A stretch of 64,000 nt of DNA from Synchiropus splendidus (GCF_027744825.2 NC_071334.1:30938437-31002436), one strand, 5' to 3'; shown: positions 25,766 through 37,623, counted from the first letter of the stretch. Notes: a model not told the origin generated them from the sequence alone. Numbers and translations are program-made.

Positions 25766-27600
25766 TAGATATACACCTGCGATGTCTCACATAGAATTAA
25801 ATGTTTTTCAGTTGTCTTTTTGACAGAATAATTGCTGCATTCAGAAAAACTTCTCTTTTTGTAAACTTGAAAAGGTATAAAAACATGTCTGAATTAAAAT
25901 GATTTAAAGTTCATTTTTTTCTCAACATGTACACACAGGATCTCATCATTTTGAGCACAAATTCATTGTCAATCAATGTGATCAGTATCGGTGGTCGGCA
26001 CAGATCGGAGCATCCCCAGTGTCAAGTGTTCAACCCTCACCTTTCCCTGCGAGACAACTCTCGTGGAGCATTTACATCTACCTCAGTGACCTTCTTGTTC
26101 TTTTGAGACACGCGGTTGGGGTTCTCAATTTCGATTAGACCCTGCACACCATTTCTTCTCCTGAACTGCAGATAAAAGCAAACTGTCAGTAACACATTGA
26201 TGAAAACAAGGAATTTCATCCAAACATTGGACAATACATGAGTTAGACAATACCATATTAGATGTACATATATGATGTACATATAAGTGAAATAGAACGT
26301 TGAGAACGTTTTTGAACAGTGTCATGCATGGAGTTGGATCGCTAACAGTACATCAGTACATTTAAAAACATGTAACACATATATCACTGATATAATCAAA
26401 AAGGCAGAGTTACAGAAGCTAAACTCAACTCGGAAACCTTCTGTTCATTCAATTTTTTGACTTTCAACACTATGGTGCATTATTCTTAAACTTGCTTGAC
26501 ATATACTTATCTCAGTCTTTTTGACTACTGTCAGACACTTTTTCATGGACAAAAATTGTAAGAGATCTAGACACTTTTTTTGCTGGGCTTGAGTTATACC
26601 CACTTCAGACTCTTCATCACTGCTACTCTCCTCCTCAGACTCTGAAGAGCTCTCCTTCTCAGCACTGGCACCACACTCTCTCTGTGAAGCACACATCACA
26701 ACATCAAAACAGGCTGTCAGCAACTACTAACAATAACAAGAGCAGCATCTCTTACCATTTCTTTCTGCGCTTTCATTTGGCGGTCAATTTCTTCTGGATT
26801 GTTGTACTGCTTTCCTCTGCCTTTATGGCCTTTTTTACCTGAAGCACAGTTGTGGGCGATGACAACATATAAGCTTCTAAGATGTATATGTACTTGAACT
26901 CAATTTTAAAAATACTTCGGTCTCCAACATTACAAGACTCGATTCCAACAGGGTTTAGTGTCATGCGTCCAACAGTTGTTTCACTTTAGGAGTACTACGT
27001 AGAATCACAGCATCTAGTTAGTAACGCATCCCCAACTTTTCAAGCGGAAGGTTTGTGTCCCAAAACGTCGACTTTGTTGACCTATAAAAGCGCAAAGACA
27101 GTATCTGTCGCTATCGAGCCAACGCTAGTCTCAACTTCAAACATGACAGCTGGTCATGCGTCCCGGCCTCTTTAATTTGCGTCAAAATCTCGCAGCCTAT
27201 ACACTACAGCGAACACCATTTTTTTTCCAACGATTGTTTGAGTAGAACTGGTTCAACATGACTACAAAGTGAACGCACAATCCTACGGCGTTTCTGGGCA
27301 CATGGTAGAGGCCATCAACAGACATACATGTTTGTCATGTTTTTCTATCCGGTTTAACAGACATTAATAGATAGACCGGCATTAAAAGTAGCATTTGAAC
27401 GAATGATGGGTCTACATATTAAAAGAAAATAAGTCGGTAGCTCGCAAACTCTCTCGACCAGTCCACTGGCCAGTTAGCATGCTAAAACTCACTTAGCAAG
27501 TGAGTTCAGCGGGATTCAGCTAACAATTAGCATGCTATGCTTCTGTGAGTTACTAACATCAACAATGGTTTCGCTGCGAATACTTACCACCTCGCGGCAT
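24853..27600 (-). CDS. pdap1: PDGFA-associated protein 1 (HASPP28/PAP1 family)
   Basis: Six exons (minus): 27588-27600, 26756-26838, 26604-26681, 26041-26165, 24959-25110 and 24853-24887, giving 486 nt (161 aa; human 181 aa). Exons 1-2 encode a basic Gly/Lys start ([16 protein letters not shown]) and '[14 protein letters not shown]'. Exon 3 is a Ser/Glu-rich acidic segment. Exon 4 holds the family core '[19 protein letters not shown]' and 'PRELSRRE'. Exon 5 is a charged helix ('[16 protein letters not shown]', '[20 protein letters not shown]'). The family is a small conserved casein-kinase-II phosphoprotein that binds PDGF-A or RNA; its exact role is poorly settled. The last exon is the least secure. 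Its frame and acceptor (TCTCCTCAG) are good, but the donor before it (AAAG|GTCTGC) is weak. It ends '[11 protein letters not shown]' instead of the family's SGKRMQSLSLNK-type tail. An 850-bp transposon sits in intron 4. Confidence 0.88.
25171..26018. mobile_element. Non-autonomous DNA transposon with TIRs (hAT-like), in pdap1 intron 4
   Basis: The left end 'tgggatgctccgatc' is matched by the inverted right end 'gatcggagcatcccca'. Inside these are weaker inverted stretches ('ggtcaccaatcgtgatcgg' against 'ccaccgatactgatc'). Flanking octamers 'gtattaag' and 'gtgtcaag' agree at six of eight positions, which fits a decayed 8-bp hAT target-site duplication. The interior holds no transposase frame and includes a (TA)n-(GA)n microsatellite. 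It fills almost the whole intron, ending 23 bp from exon 4 on its right side. Confidence 0.72.
25644..25774. repeat. Compound (TA)n-(GA)n microsatellite
   Basis: About 17 TA units are followed by about 95 bp of GA/GACA repeats, inside the TIR element of pdap1 intron 4. On the minus strand it creates a spurious Ser/Leu-rich open frame. Confidence 0.95.
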
Positions 27601-27790
27601 CGTGAATGCTGACAGAGATAGCTAGCTTCAAACGAAATGTCAAAAGTGCAGCAGACGGTTTTACGAGCTCGAAAACAGCGCTAGCTAGAAACCGCTTCGT
27701 GTCTCCCGCTGTCGGTGAGAAGTCAAAGCTACAGCAGTTGTGAACTTCCGGTTACGTCACACTTGCGTTATACAGAGGCCCGCGCTGACT
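27601..27790 (-). promoter_or_regulatory. pdap1: pdap1 promoter region with adjacent ETS and CRE-type sites
   Basis: About 145 bp upstream of the pdap1 ATG, an ETS-type core ACTTCCGG (27744-27751) abuts TTACGTCA (27752-27759), a CRE/ATF-like octamer. The surrounding 150 bp is richer in CG dinucleotides than its flanks and has no TATA box. Touching ETS-CRE sites are a known arrangement in TATA-less housekeeping promoters. The motifs are seen; their use is inferred. Confidence 0.55.
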
Positions 27791-28630
27791 TCATGCTAGA
27801 AGTTAGTTTTCAATGAGATTCACTGGTAAAGTTTAAATCGGAGAGAAAATATCCTCTATTTAACTAAACAAAACTGGAAAATAAAACTTTAAAAGGTTGG
27901 CCTGTTCTCTGGTAAGTGCATTCACCAGCTTTATTAGAGCCACAAACACAGACTAGATCCAAAATGTTTCATAATTCGTAATTCTTCTACCTCTTCAAAA
28001 CTATGTTAAAGTAGAGTGACAAGTAAATCAGGTTGAGATGATACTGTACCGTATTTGGAGTAAATTCAAGCATGCCTGATAGAAACCACAGGGGGATAGT
28101 CCAACAGCGACCCATGAAAGACGATGGAAACGTTGTGATTGTATAGAACGAAAATATGAATCAAAGCAAAAGCACAATACAGAAAAATATTATGGACAAC
28201 GGATTTTAAATGAGAGGGAAACACAATTGTGATGCTGTGCGTTACATATAGCACTGTCAAACTTTTAATGGCATAGTTCCTATCAAAGTTATTACAGGGT
28301 TGCACCATCTTGATTTTTATTTCCATTTGATGTTTTTGTTGACTAAATAATTGAACATCAACATGTGATGTACAATGGAAACGGATGTTCAGTATCTTAT
28401 AGGGCTCTACTATAGATGCTACAACATTGAAAATGGGTGATACAAAATAGAAAGAATATATTTTTCAAACATTAAGAAACACAACTTTCAAAAAACCTCA
28501 GTAAGTAGTTACAAAATTGAAAAATAAATCACACAATTCAGAATGGTTACAGAGTACATGAAAGAGAATTTGACATTTCTTTTGTCTGAACAGATGTCTG
28601 GACTGTTGGACTTTTTATTTTCATTATATA
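27790..28630. other. Intergenic between cby1 3' end and pdap1 promoter
   Basis: An A/T-rich stretch with short frames only. No conserved coding sequence or complete repeat was recognised. Confidence 0.6.
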
Positions 28631-28631
28631 T

Positions 28632-28637
28632 TTTATT
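28632..28637 (-). terminator. cby1: Candidate poly(A) signal of cby1
   Basis: AATAAA on the minus strand lies 120 nt past the cby1 stop. A second AATAAA is at 28614-28619, so either could be used. Confidence 0.55.
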
Positions 28638-28756
28638 ATAAAATCCGAGGTCACACATTCAAGCAAGCTCATTATTATTGAGCAACAGCCATACATAAGT
28701 TGTAAAAAAATATTTCACAAAAAAAGCTTCCTATGAGGAAGGTGATAAGATTTTTT

Positions 28757-29887
28757 TCAGTTCTTCCTTTGAAGATGAGATTTTACATCCCCGTCGTCAT
28801 CCTCAGACAAGTGGTACTCTGTTAGCTAGAGAAGAAATATTTCCACAGTTATTTAAGCTTGATTGTTTCACATACTGTATCTAGAACACTTACCATATCC
28901 AGCAAGATTTCAATTTTGACTTTTAGAAGATTGTTTTCCTCTTCTAGTTGGAGATTTCTTTTTTTAAGTCGCTGCATTTCTCTCCCAGATCCACCTCCAC
29001 CTGATTCTGGTGAAACAATTATACAGAAAAATATACAACATTGGCTATTCAGAGGCAGAGCAATGGAGGCTGGATAAAAAAACACCACAGGGATGTTGGA
29101 AGAATGCATTCATTCAGCTTAGCATTAGCAGTTTTTTTTAACATTCAACTTCATTGTTAGTTCAGCATTATATTCTTCAGTTGTCTGTAACACAAGACAA
29201 TCTGTGAACTCAATGAACTAGCTTGTGTGCTCTGATCAACAGAATGAATCCAATTTAAAACCACGCCAGATTGAACAACTTAAAATGGCATCCCTTGTCA
29301 TTGATTCATACCCGACGTCCAATTGCCATCTTCAAATTTCCAAGTCTGGCCCCCAATGTTCATGACTGGAGGTCCATACTCCACACCCAGCTCCATTTCT
29401 CTCGTGGAACGATCCAACTAAAACAGAAGCATCAGAAATGCATGTTGTCCAGTTCAGCTGTGTGATTTTAAAAAAAAGTTTTGGCTGTAGAACAAAACCA
29501 GACCTTACTACAATCAATGATATGCCAAAGACATCAGTCAATGCATTAATAACACACATGTATGATAAGCATTAGCCACAGTGTTTCATTGAGTCCATTA
29601 AAACATGTCCCACCATTCTCATGGCTGATAAATGTGACGATGAATTAACGGTAGGATTAACGACCCACTCCGCGGGAAAATCCACCCAACACATCCTTAC
29701 TACTATCATATTCACCCGTTTGACCAAGGAAGCTATCAAACTGTATTTAGAGGTCCAAATAACTACATTTTACATGTTATTTTGGAGTTGCCAATGTGGT
29801 CGAACTTACCGTATGGAGACTGGACAAAGATGCAGACTTGCGGTCAGGAGTTTTCTTTGGATTAAACGTGCTTGTGAACAGCGGCAT
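28757..29887 (-). CDS. cby1: Chibby homolog 1, beta-catenin antagonist and basal-body protein
   Basis: Four exons (minus): 29810-29887, 29312-29417, 28894-29006 and 28757-28825, giving 366 nt (121 aa; human 126). Exon 1 encodes 'MPLFTSTFNPKKTPDRKSAS' and includes the RKSASLS 14-3-3 docking site. Exon 2 carries the conserved 'LDRSTREMELGVEYGPP' and 'QTWKFEDGNW'. Exon 3 is the heptad coiled coil ('REMQRLKKRNLQLEEENNLL', 'KVKIEILLDM') used for dimerisation and partner binding. Chibby binds the C-terminus of beta-catenin, moves it out of the nucleus with 14-3-3, and sits at the distal mother centriole, where it supports ciliogenesis. The last exon (LTEYHLSEDDDGDVKSHLQRKN) is acidic and lacks the RISRKRK-like basic end of the human protein. 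Splice phases agree throughout (0, 1, 0). A likely 5'UTR acceptor lies at 29909-29910. Confidence 0.92.
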
Positions 29888-30104
29888 CTTAAGTGACCTT
29901 TTAAGATCCTTAAAAAAAAGAACATACAAAAAAAGACCATTTAACACAATGATTCTTTTTCATGCCCGATTGTAACCACAGCAACGGCGTCATTTATTTG
30001 CCTTTCAAAGGCTAATGCTACGAGGCTAACTCGAATCATCTGTTAGTACTAGAACCTGACCTGGAAATGAAACGGTTCAACGAAGGGTCGAGAGAGAGAG
30101 TTAG

Positions 30105-30235
30105 TCGGTTTGACGTCACTTCTTATCAATAACTACAGCAGTTACCTCCATTAGGATTATTTAAACGACTGGGATGATGGTCGGAGTGGCGAGTTCTCGT
30201 CAACAAATCATTCTTGGGACAGCGCATGCGCGAAA
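30105..30235 (-). promoter_or_regulatory. cby1: cby1 promoter region: CRE and NRF1-type motifs
   Basis: A palindromic full CRE, TGACGTCA, is at 30111-30118, and a palindromic NRF1 consensus, GCGCATGCGC, is at 30222-30231. Both lie 225-345 bp upstream of the cby1 ATG, beyond a probable 5'UTR intron whose acceptor is at about 29909. No TATA box was seen. Motifs are read directly; promoter assignment is inferred from position. Confidence 0.5.
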
Positions 30236-31604
30236 GTTCCACATTCAAAACAAAAACTTAAATGCGTATTCGACGAAGTCTGCAACAAAAACCATTTAAA
30301 ATGAATCCACATTTTGTACTTTGAAATATTCATGTTTTAGGACTCATGGTTTGTTGGCACGCAAGTAACTTCAATATAAAACCGTTACACCCTAATAAAG
30401 ACCCATGGTATCGTCCAAACACCGTCACCATGGAAACTGAAGACGGAAGAGACGGAATAAGGGTTTAAGGCGACCCTTACCATGATTAGATAACCTTCAC
30501 ACATGAAATTCGCGGATTTACTTATTATTATTAGTACTAGTAGTTGTTGTAGTCGTAGTAGTAGTAGTAGTAGTAGCAATAGTAGTAGTTGTAGTCGTTC
30601 AGTGCAGGTAGTTTTTCACCATAGCTTAATTATAATACGCATTTTTGCCTCGAAAAACCCCAGTTTGATTTGATGCCAAATTGCTTTACTTTTTTTCTTC
30701 AATTTCTAAATGCCAGGTATTAATTTTATTTATTTATTTTAAATTCTGTCCATCAGCCACCAAAGCAGAGGTTGTCGAAAATATAATTACAGAAATATAT
30801 AGATAATCAAATAACATTTTTTAAACACATGTCATACCATAATTAAACGTTTTTGTATTTTCTTCTTGTTTTATATTGTTAAAGTGACACATTTAAGAGG
30901 AATTCATGACTATTTTTTTTCTGTCTGATTGACAGTCGACAATGTGGCCCCATAGCACATTGAATTGCATCCCTTTGCTCCAAAAGAACAAATGGGTTCC
31001 TCTCAATAATGTGTTTAAACAGAGTAATACATTGGTCTCAGATGTTTTGAAATGATACTGAGAAGTCTAGCTTTTCTTCGGCTCAACTCCACAACATGGT
31101 TGCTAGAAAATGAACAATGAAGACTTGGTTGCAAATTCATTTGTCACAACATAAACATGCCAGTGTGTCAAGGCATGTGAAAAATATGATGACCTTTGTC
31201 TGACTTAGTTCTTATTTTTTTTATTACTTTTTGTTATTGACCTTTCATTGTTAGAATTCCACACTCGGACTTACAAGCTCACTTAGAACATATTTCATTG
31301 CATAATCATACCATACCTCTTTTACATCACTCCCATTTCAGCCATTTCATTTTCTCCGTGACAAACGCCGAGGCACGTCAGGATTTCTGTCCGTCCAAGC
31401 GGCTGTTTTCCGTTTGGATGACAGAAAGTCATTAGGACCAACAGCCATCTCGGGGTCATGTTATTGTCGGTGTCCTTCTTCTGATTCTGGTGACTTTGCA
31501 ATAATAATAACAAAAAAAAAACTTGTTCATTGACCGATGTCATAAAATCCTTTCCTTTCTGACGGAGGAATATTATTCATCTTGGCCACGCCCATCGCCG
31601 CGCA
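30236..31604. other. Intergenic between cby1 and tRNA-Arg/plbd1
   Basis: An A/T-rich divergent intergenic region with a degenerate TAG/AAC triplet repeat at about 30.53-30.60 kb. No conserved coding or RNA gene was recognised before the tRNA. Confidence 0.6.
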
Positions 31605-31677
31605 GCCCCAGTGGCCTAATGGATAAGGCACTGGCCTCCTAAGCCAGGGATTGTGGGTTCGAGTCCCATCTGGGGTG
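31605..31677 (+). tRNA. tRNA-Arg (anticodon CCT)
   Basis: A 72-nt body plus discriminator G folds as a cloverleaf. The acceptor arm GCCCCAG pairs with CTGGGGT, with a G-T first pair. The D arm lies in 'gcctaatggataaggc'. The anticodon stem-loop 'ctggcctcctaagccag' exposes CCT. The T arm 'gtgggttcgagtcccat' contains the B box GGTTCGAGTCC. No intron is present. A pol III terminator TTTT follows at 31684-31687. It nearly matches vertebrate tRNA-Arg-CCT as I remember it; the T-stem G-T pair and the discriminator G (commonly A) are small differences. It decodes AGG. The gene lies 134 bp upstream of the plbd1 start codon, on the same strand. Confidence 0.96.
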
Positions 31678-31811
31678 GTTTCCTTTTGTGGAATTTGTTC
31701 TAAATATCGCAATTTTGTTATTTACAGTTATTACGGATTATCACGCAAACTCGACATCGTCGTCGCCTTCGGCGAATGCATCTGATCAATGGATTTTAAC
31801 TCGCCTCAAAT

Positions 31812-34800
31812 ATGAGACCGCTTCAATCACTCGCACTCCTTCTCCTACATTTTAGTTCCTCGGCTGAAACGTACAGTGAGTAAATTTATGTTTCATTAAA
31901 AAAGATGAATATAATCTGTTTTTACAGTGACCACATTTTATCTGCCACTTCCGTCACTTTGATACATTATTATTTTTCTGTACTTTATTTGATTTCAGTT
32001 TATTTAATTTATGCTTTTTTTCAGAAATTAAAACCAGTATTTGCAACATCTGCAACTATATGCATAATTTCATCCACTGAAACAAAATGCTCAAATCCAA
32101 TGTTTTGTCAAGCTAATTCTGTTTTGTGATGTTGCTTGAAGCATTACTTACATAATACGTGTTATCCAACCTCAACCCGCTGACCTACCCCGTCCTCTCA
32201 CAACCGCAGCACTGCAAAGGGCCACTGTGACCTGGGATCCTGCCCAGAAAAGTGTCATCCTAAAGGAAGGGGTGATGGAGGCCACAGGGGGAGCATATGG
32301 GTACTTCAATGACACCCTGCTCCTCTCTGGATGGAGTGTCCTAGAGATCACTGCAGGTTATGGCGGCGCCCAAGAAGACGAGACCACATTATTCTTGGCT
32401 GGTTACCTTGAAGGCTACCTCACTGCTAAGTGAGTAAAAGAAAAGGTCCGCACAATTTGGTGTAGATAAAAAAAAAATAAAAAAACGCAGAACATCAAAA
32501 ATGTTATGGATAATCTGTTACCTGTTAATAGACTAAAAAAAACTAAAACTAAATAGACAATGATTTTAAAATATGGTTGGTCACCGTCTCTATCTGCTTA
32601 AAAACCCTCAAAACAAAACACTAGAGAACACAGAACAATAGAAAATAAAGTTGATTCTGCAAAAACATTTTTACGTGACATTCCAGAGATCAATAAAAGA
32701 GAGGGGATTAGTTCATTTTGTGTGACACAGTAAGGATAAGCTTAGCCTGAAGCAGGAACCATGATTTCATAAATAATCTTCAATGGGCCACTGCAGATTA
32801 TGTGATGTGTGCCGAAAAAATCAAGGTCATGGAGCAACTTTTTTATTTATTTACAGTTGGAGCCATCATTGTATCAGGATATAGTGGAGATACTTGTTCT
32901 TAACACAGAGAAGAATAAATCATGATGTCAAAGGTACCTGATAGTCATGATTCAGGAGGAAAACTTTGAACTCTTTACTCTTTAAATGAGCGAGGCACAT
33001 GTAAGCAGTTTATTTATTGTTGGTCGATTGAAAGAAACTGGACGGAAATCATCTTCTCTTCTCATTGCAGACAGATGTTCACCCATTACTCAAACATGTT
33101 TCCTCAGCTGATTAAGGATGAAAAGGTTGTGAATCCACTGAAAATCTTCCTCAGGTGTGTTCACATTTACTGTGTGTGAGTGAGTGGTTGTCACATTCAC
33201 TGTCCTCTCTTTGAACCCTTCGCAGCAAACCTCATATTTCCATCATGAGATGTTGGATTTTAACTTGATCTGCTTATACAAAAATGTGATTTTGGGAACA
33301 TATTGCTTGACCATTCAACTGTCTCAATGGTCCACAGCAAACAGAACCAGTGGGCGCGGCAGCAGGTAAAGCTGAGGAGCAATGGAGATCCTCTCTGGAA
33401 GCACCTGGGATTGATCTTGGCCCAGTTGGATGGTCTCCATGCTGGAGCAGCTCGGTGGGCCAAAAGTAAACACAGGGAGGTGTGTTCATACTAAAGTGAT
33501 GAAAGGGCTATTATCTCAGTTTTTGCTCATTTAATCTCTAACACTCACTTGACCTTCCTGCCAAGCCTCTATCTGCATTTGCAATTCAGTTTCTGAATGG
33601 TGTCGGTGACCTGCTGGACCTGGTCCCGGCTCTGACACCCCGTTCCAACTCCTCAAACAGGCCTTTCAGGATGCCAGGAATGGGTCACTGCACGGCTCTC
33701 ATAAAGGTCAGACTCAAAGTACCAAACTATGAGAGGGTTCATTAAACCTAATTATAGGGTCTCTTTATTGTATATGAGCTCACGTGCGGATTATTATAAT
33801 ACATAGCAAAGTCACTTTAATGCACACCATGTCTAATAGTACGAACATAAATTAACCATCATACAGTAAGATGTTGGCTTATCCTATGAAAGCATGTGAC
33901 TTGCCATGAAATTATTTTGTTTAATATTCAATACGAGGATAACTTTCAGTAAAGAGCTAGAGAAAACCAGCAGCATCTGATACTGTCGTGTGAATAGGGA
34001 CATGTTAAATGTCTACCTCCGTCATCCTGTGGCAAATATTTATATTTCATATGAGTCAAATAACTACCAATTCATACAAGCAAACGAATGAATGAAACGT
34101 TTGACATAAGCAAGGCGAAGTTTAATTATCAAATACAGTGATGCGCAGTGTTGACAGTTATTGGCATAAAATAAATTTTATTGTACAACAAAAAGAGCCA
34201 TTTTATCATATCAAGTGACAGATTTTTTTTCACCAGATGAGGGCGCTAAAGGCTCGTTTAATAGCTATTAACTCGCAGACACAGTGAACAGTCATAAAAA
34301 AGAAACATATTTGCACAATGCTAAGCGTTTTGGATATTGGAGACCAAGAGTAAAAACAAATAAAATCAAATTAATTGATGTTATTCAATCGAAAACTTCT
34401 ACCTAAACAAATATAATTGCAATGAAGAGTAGTGTGGAAATGTTTTATATTATTACATCAATCAAATAACAAACTGAATTGAAATAGCCTATCATACTGA
34501 GACTACAGTGCATTTTATTAAATGAATAATGGAGAAAAAAACTGTGCGAAAACATTGATAGTGTGCAAGTCAAACAAGAGTCATTATATAAGAAGCAGAA
34601 TTATAAAACGAGGAATTCTTCATGACTTGAGCACTGTGTATCACAGGTCCTGCCAGGCTTTGAGAATTTGCTGCTGGGCCACTCTAGCTGGTACAACTAT
34701 GCAGCCACCATGCGGATCTATAAACATTGGGACTTCAGATTCTCTGACGCACATGTGGCCACAGGGAAGACATCCTTCAGCAGCTACCCCGGTATTCCCA

Positions 34801-37623
34801 CACACATTACGAAGTCATACCACAGAAGATATAGTCTTAATGTGTTCACAACAAAGCATAAGAGAGATGAACTTCATGTTGGTAATCCAAGGGAGGTCAT
34901 TCTCACCTAGGGACATACAAACACACAGGATTCAAATCAAATCCTCACTGAACAATCTCTACCTAAAGTAATTCTTGTGCAAAGCCCTACAGCTTAAGAC
35001 CATGAAATATCCAGCAGCGTGAGTGTGTATGGAGTCATCTTCCTGGCTGGTGACTCAGAGGAGGTTGAATAATTATGAAGAAGATTTACGGAACAAATCG
35101 CCTTACAGCTCCATCAATATCCAAGTACTTTCACGGATCTATTTTTAGAGCGTGAAGGCTGTTGCTTTGTCCTCATTCAAATGAGCGATAAGGTTGTCCT
35201 GCGACCCCTATAGTCCTTGAAATCTGCTTTCTCTTCAAACAAACATTTGTTTTCAAAATTTGATTCAGCTTTTTTTCCCCAAAAAATGTTTTTGTTCTCT
35301 GTGTTAAAACCTTATCTCCCATCCACCAGGCTTCATGATGTCCCTGGATGACTTCTACCTGCTTGGCAGTGGAATTCTAATGACACAGACTTCCAACAGT
35401 GTCTTCAATACATCCCTGTTCTCCCGGCTGAGTCCATACAGTCTGCTCGCCTGGCAGAGGGTTCGACTGGCCAATAGTCTCGCTCACACTGGAAACCAGT
35501 GGGCCCAAATCTTCTCCAAATACAACTCAGGTGCACTAGTTATTTCAATAGCTTCCAGAATTTGTTTCCAGGTGGGGTGGAACATGTATACATATTTTAT
35601 GAAATAAGAGTCATTTGTAATAACTGTCATCAATCATGCCGAGCAGATTCATGGAAGAAAAGCCCCATTTTTCACAGATCGGGGGTAGAAATAATGGATG
35701 AGATGGAGATGAGGCTGCCAGTGTGATATTAAACATTAACCTCGGCTAGATATGAGGTCTGGAGACTCTCAATCAGATGTGTTCGCCTAATCTGTCACGT
35801 GCAATAGTGTGATGACTGTCCTGTCCCTGCTGTCCTTCACGCTGATGTAGGACCGGAGGACGCTGTGTTCTTGAGTCAGACAACACTCCCTTCACTCACT
35901 TCCGGAACAGTTATTGATCTGAAGGAGGGGAAGAGACATGCGTACTGTTGTTTACCAAATTAAGGGACTGTCAACAAAAGAAGGAGGTTGAGGATAGTAG
36001 CCTCTTGATGTGTTTCCAATACTGATGATGATGATGCTACCTACCTCAGAGGTGTCAAGGACACCCCTGTTTTGGAGTTTACGTATTTCGTCAGCCTTGT
36101 TGCTAATCATTTGACAGACTAGTCTGTCTGGGTTGAAAAGTAAATCGAGTAAATAGATGAATCCCATGGCCTTGTCTGTTTCATCTGACATTAGTGTGAA
36201 AGAGGCAGCTTGGTTTCGATGTATGCCAGAGCCCCAATTTAAGTGCTATAAAAGCAATACCACTGCAAAATTAGTACCCTAATAATCTGGTTGTAAGGAC
36301 TGAAAGCGGAGCAACATACAAAGTGGAAGCACTGTCATTGTCAACTTGTATTTATTTTCTGTGTGTGTTATAAACTGAACCGGCCTCCTTTAATGTCAGG
36401 TACATATAACAGCCAGTACATGGTGGTGGACCTCAGCAGGGTTTCTCTGGGTCATAGCATCATGGATGGAGCGCTGACTATTGTTGAGCAGATTCCTGGA
36501 AAGGTGACATACTCTGACCAGAGCGGCGTACTACGCAGAGGTAAGACACGTTGTCTTAGGAGGAATGTCTTGTTCACTGAATCATCGTCTTCCAAAGGAT
36601 ACTGGCCCTCCTACAATATCCCCTTTCATGAGGACATCTACACGCAGAGTGGGTTTGGGGTGATGTGGAAGAGGCACGGAGAAGACTTCTCCTATGATCT
36701 CTGTCCAAGGGCCAAGATTCTGCGCAGAGACCAATCCAAAGTGCATGACCTGGCCTCCCTCAAACACATCATGAGATACAACAGTAAGTGATAGAAGTAT
36801 TTGAATATTCAAAAGCTCCAGGGCTGGGAATAAACAACCACTGAGGCCACCCGACCCATTTATGTCTTAGACTTCAAAAGGGATCCATATTCAAAAGGCC
36901 ATCCATGCAAGACCATCTGTTGCCGCAATGACCTGAGGCAGAGGAATCCACGTCCAGGAGGCTGCTATGATACCAAGGTAAGTTCTAATCCTGCCATGGT
37001 TATCCACAGGATGAACGAGAGACCACATTTTGTTTATTTCATTGTTAATCATCCATAAAACGAACACATGCAATATTTGTTTGTTCCTCCACAACCATTT
37101 CCATTTTATTCCAGAATGAAGGCTGGATTTTATTAACTCATTCATGGGCCATTTCAACTGTGCCAGATAAAAATGCTTGTTCCCATATTGGAAAGAAACT
37201 ATGGGGCAAAACTCTAATCCCTTGGGGTGGTCTTTTTTTCTCTTCCACTTAGTCTATACATTTGACTAACACAAGAAGTGAGAAATTACACATACAATCT
37301 CTAACTAGGCTCATAAAAGACAACACATCGCAAGACTGAATTTGTTATAATATGATTACTGAGACCACTGTTTTCCTGTCAATCCCTCTTCTTCATTGCC
37401 TCTTCTTTCCTGATTCATGGCACAGGTTACTGACTACCAGATGGCTCTCCAGCTGGCCTCAGAGGCCATAAACGGCCCCACGACACAGGGGGGGCTACGT
37501 CCGTTCATGTGGCAATCCTTCAACCTCACCGCTCATCAGGGTCTCCCACGCATGTACAACTTTAGCTTCACCGCCATGAAGCCAACGCTAATCAGTGCGG
37601 GGGAGCCGAGAAATGAGAATTAA
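31812..37623 (+). CDS. plbd1: Phospholipase B domain-containing 1 (lamina ancestor-like Ntn hydrolase)
   Basis: Eleven exons: 31812-31875, 32210-32429, 33071-33154, 33338-33479, 33566-33706, 34647-34791, 35330-35530, 36400-36540, 36598-36783, 36871-36977 and 37426-37623, giving 1629 nt (542 aa; human 553). Exon 1 encodes a hydrophobic signal peptide (residues 1-20, [20 protein letters not shown]). Conserved family blocks are '[20 protein letters not shown]', '[13 protein letters not shown]' and '[15 protein letters not shown]'. The motif '[10 protein letters not shown]' holds the predicted nucleophile Cys (about C212), exposed when the precursor cleaves itself. Later blocks are '[20 protein letters not shown]', '[12 protein letters not shown]', '[15 protein letters not shown]', '[15 protein letters not shown]' and '[12 protein letters not shown]'. 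Several N-x-S/T sites fit a secreted or lysosomal glycoprotein. The family is described as removing fatty acids from phospholipids in lysosomes or granules. The exon 5 acceptor at 33564-33565 was chosen because it restores the conserved 'FAIQFLN'. Confidence 0.95.

Noticed and set aside
25602..25790. Ser/Leu-rich repeat protein on the minus strand
   Set aside because: Translation of the (GA)n-(TA)n microsatellite inside a transposon.
31527..31712. 61-aa minus-strand frame
   Set aside because: It runs across the tRNA-Arg gene on the other strand and has no conserved feature.
33303..33494. Intron at the GTAAAG inside plbd1 exon 4
   Set aside because: Reading through keeps a conserved segment ([15 protein letters not shown]) that matches the family; splicing there would delete it.
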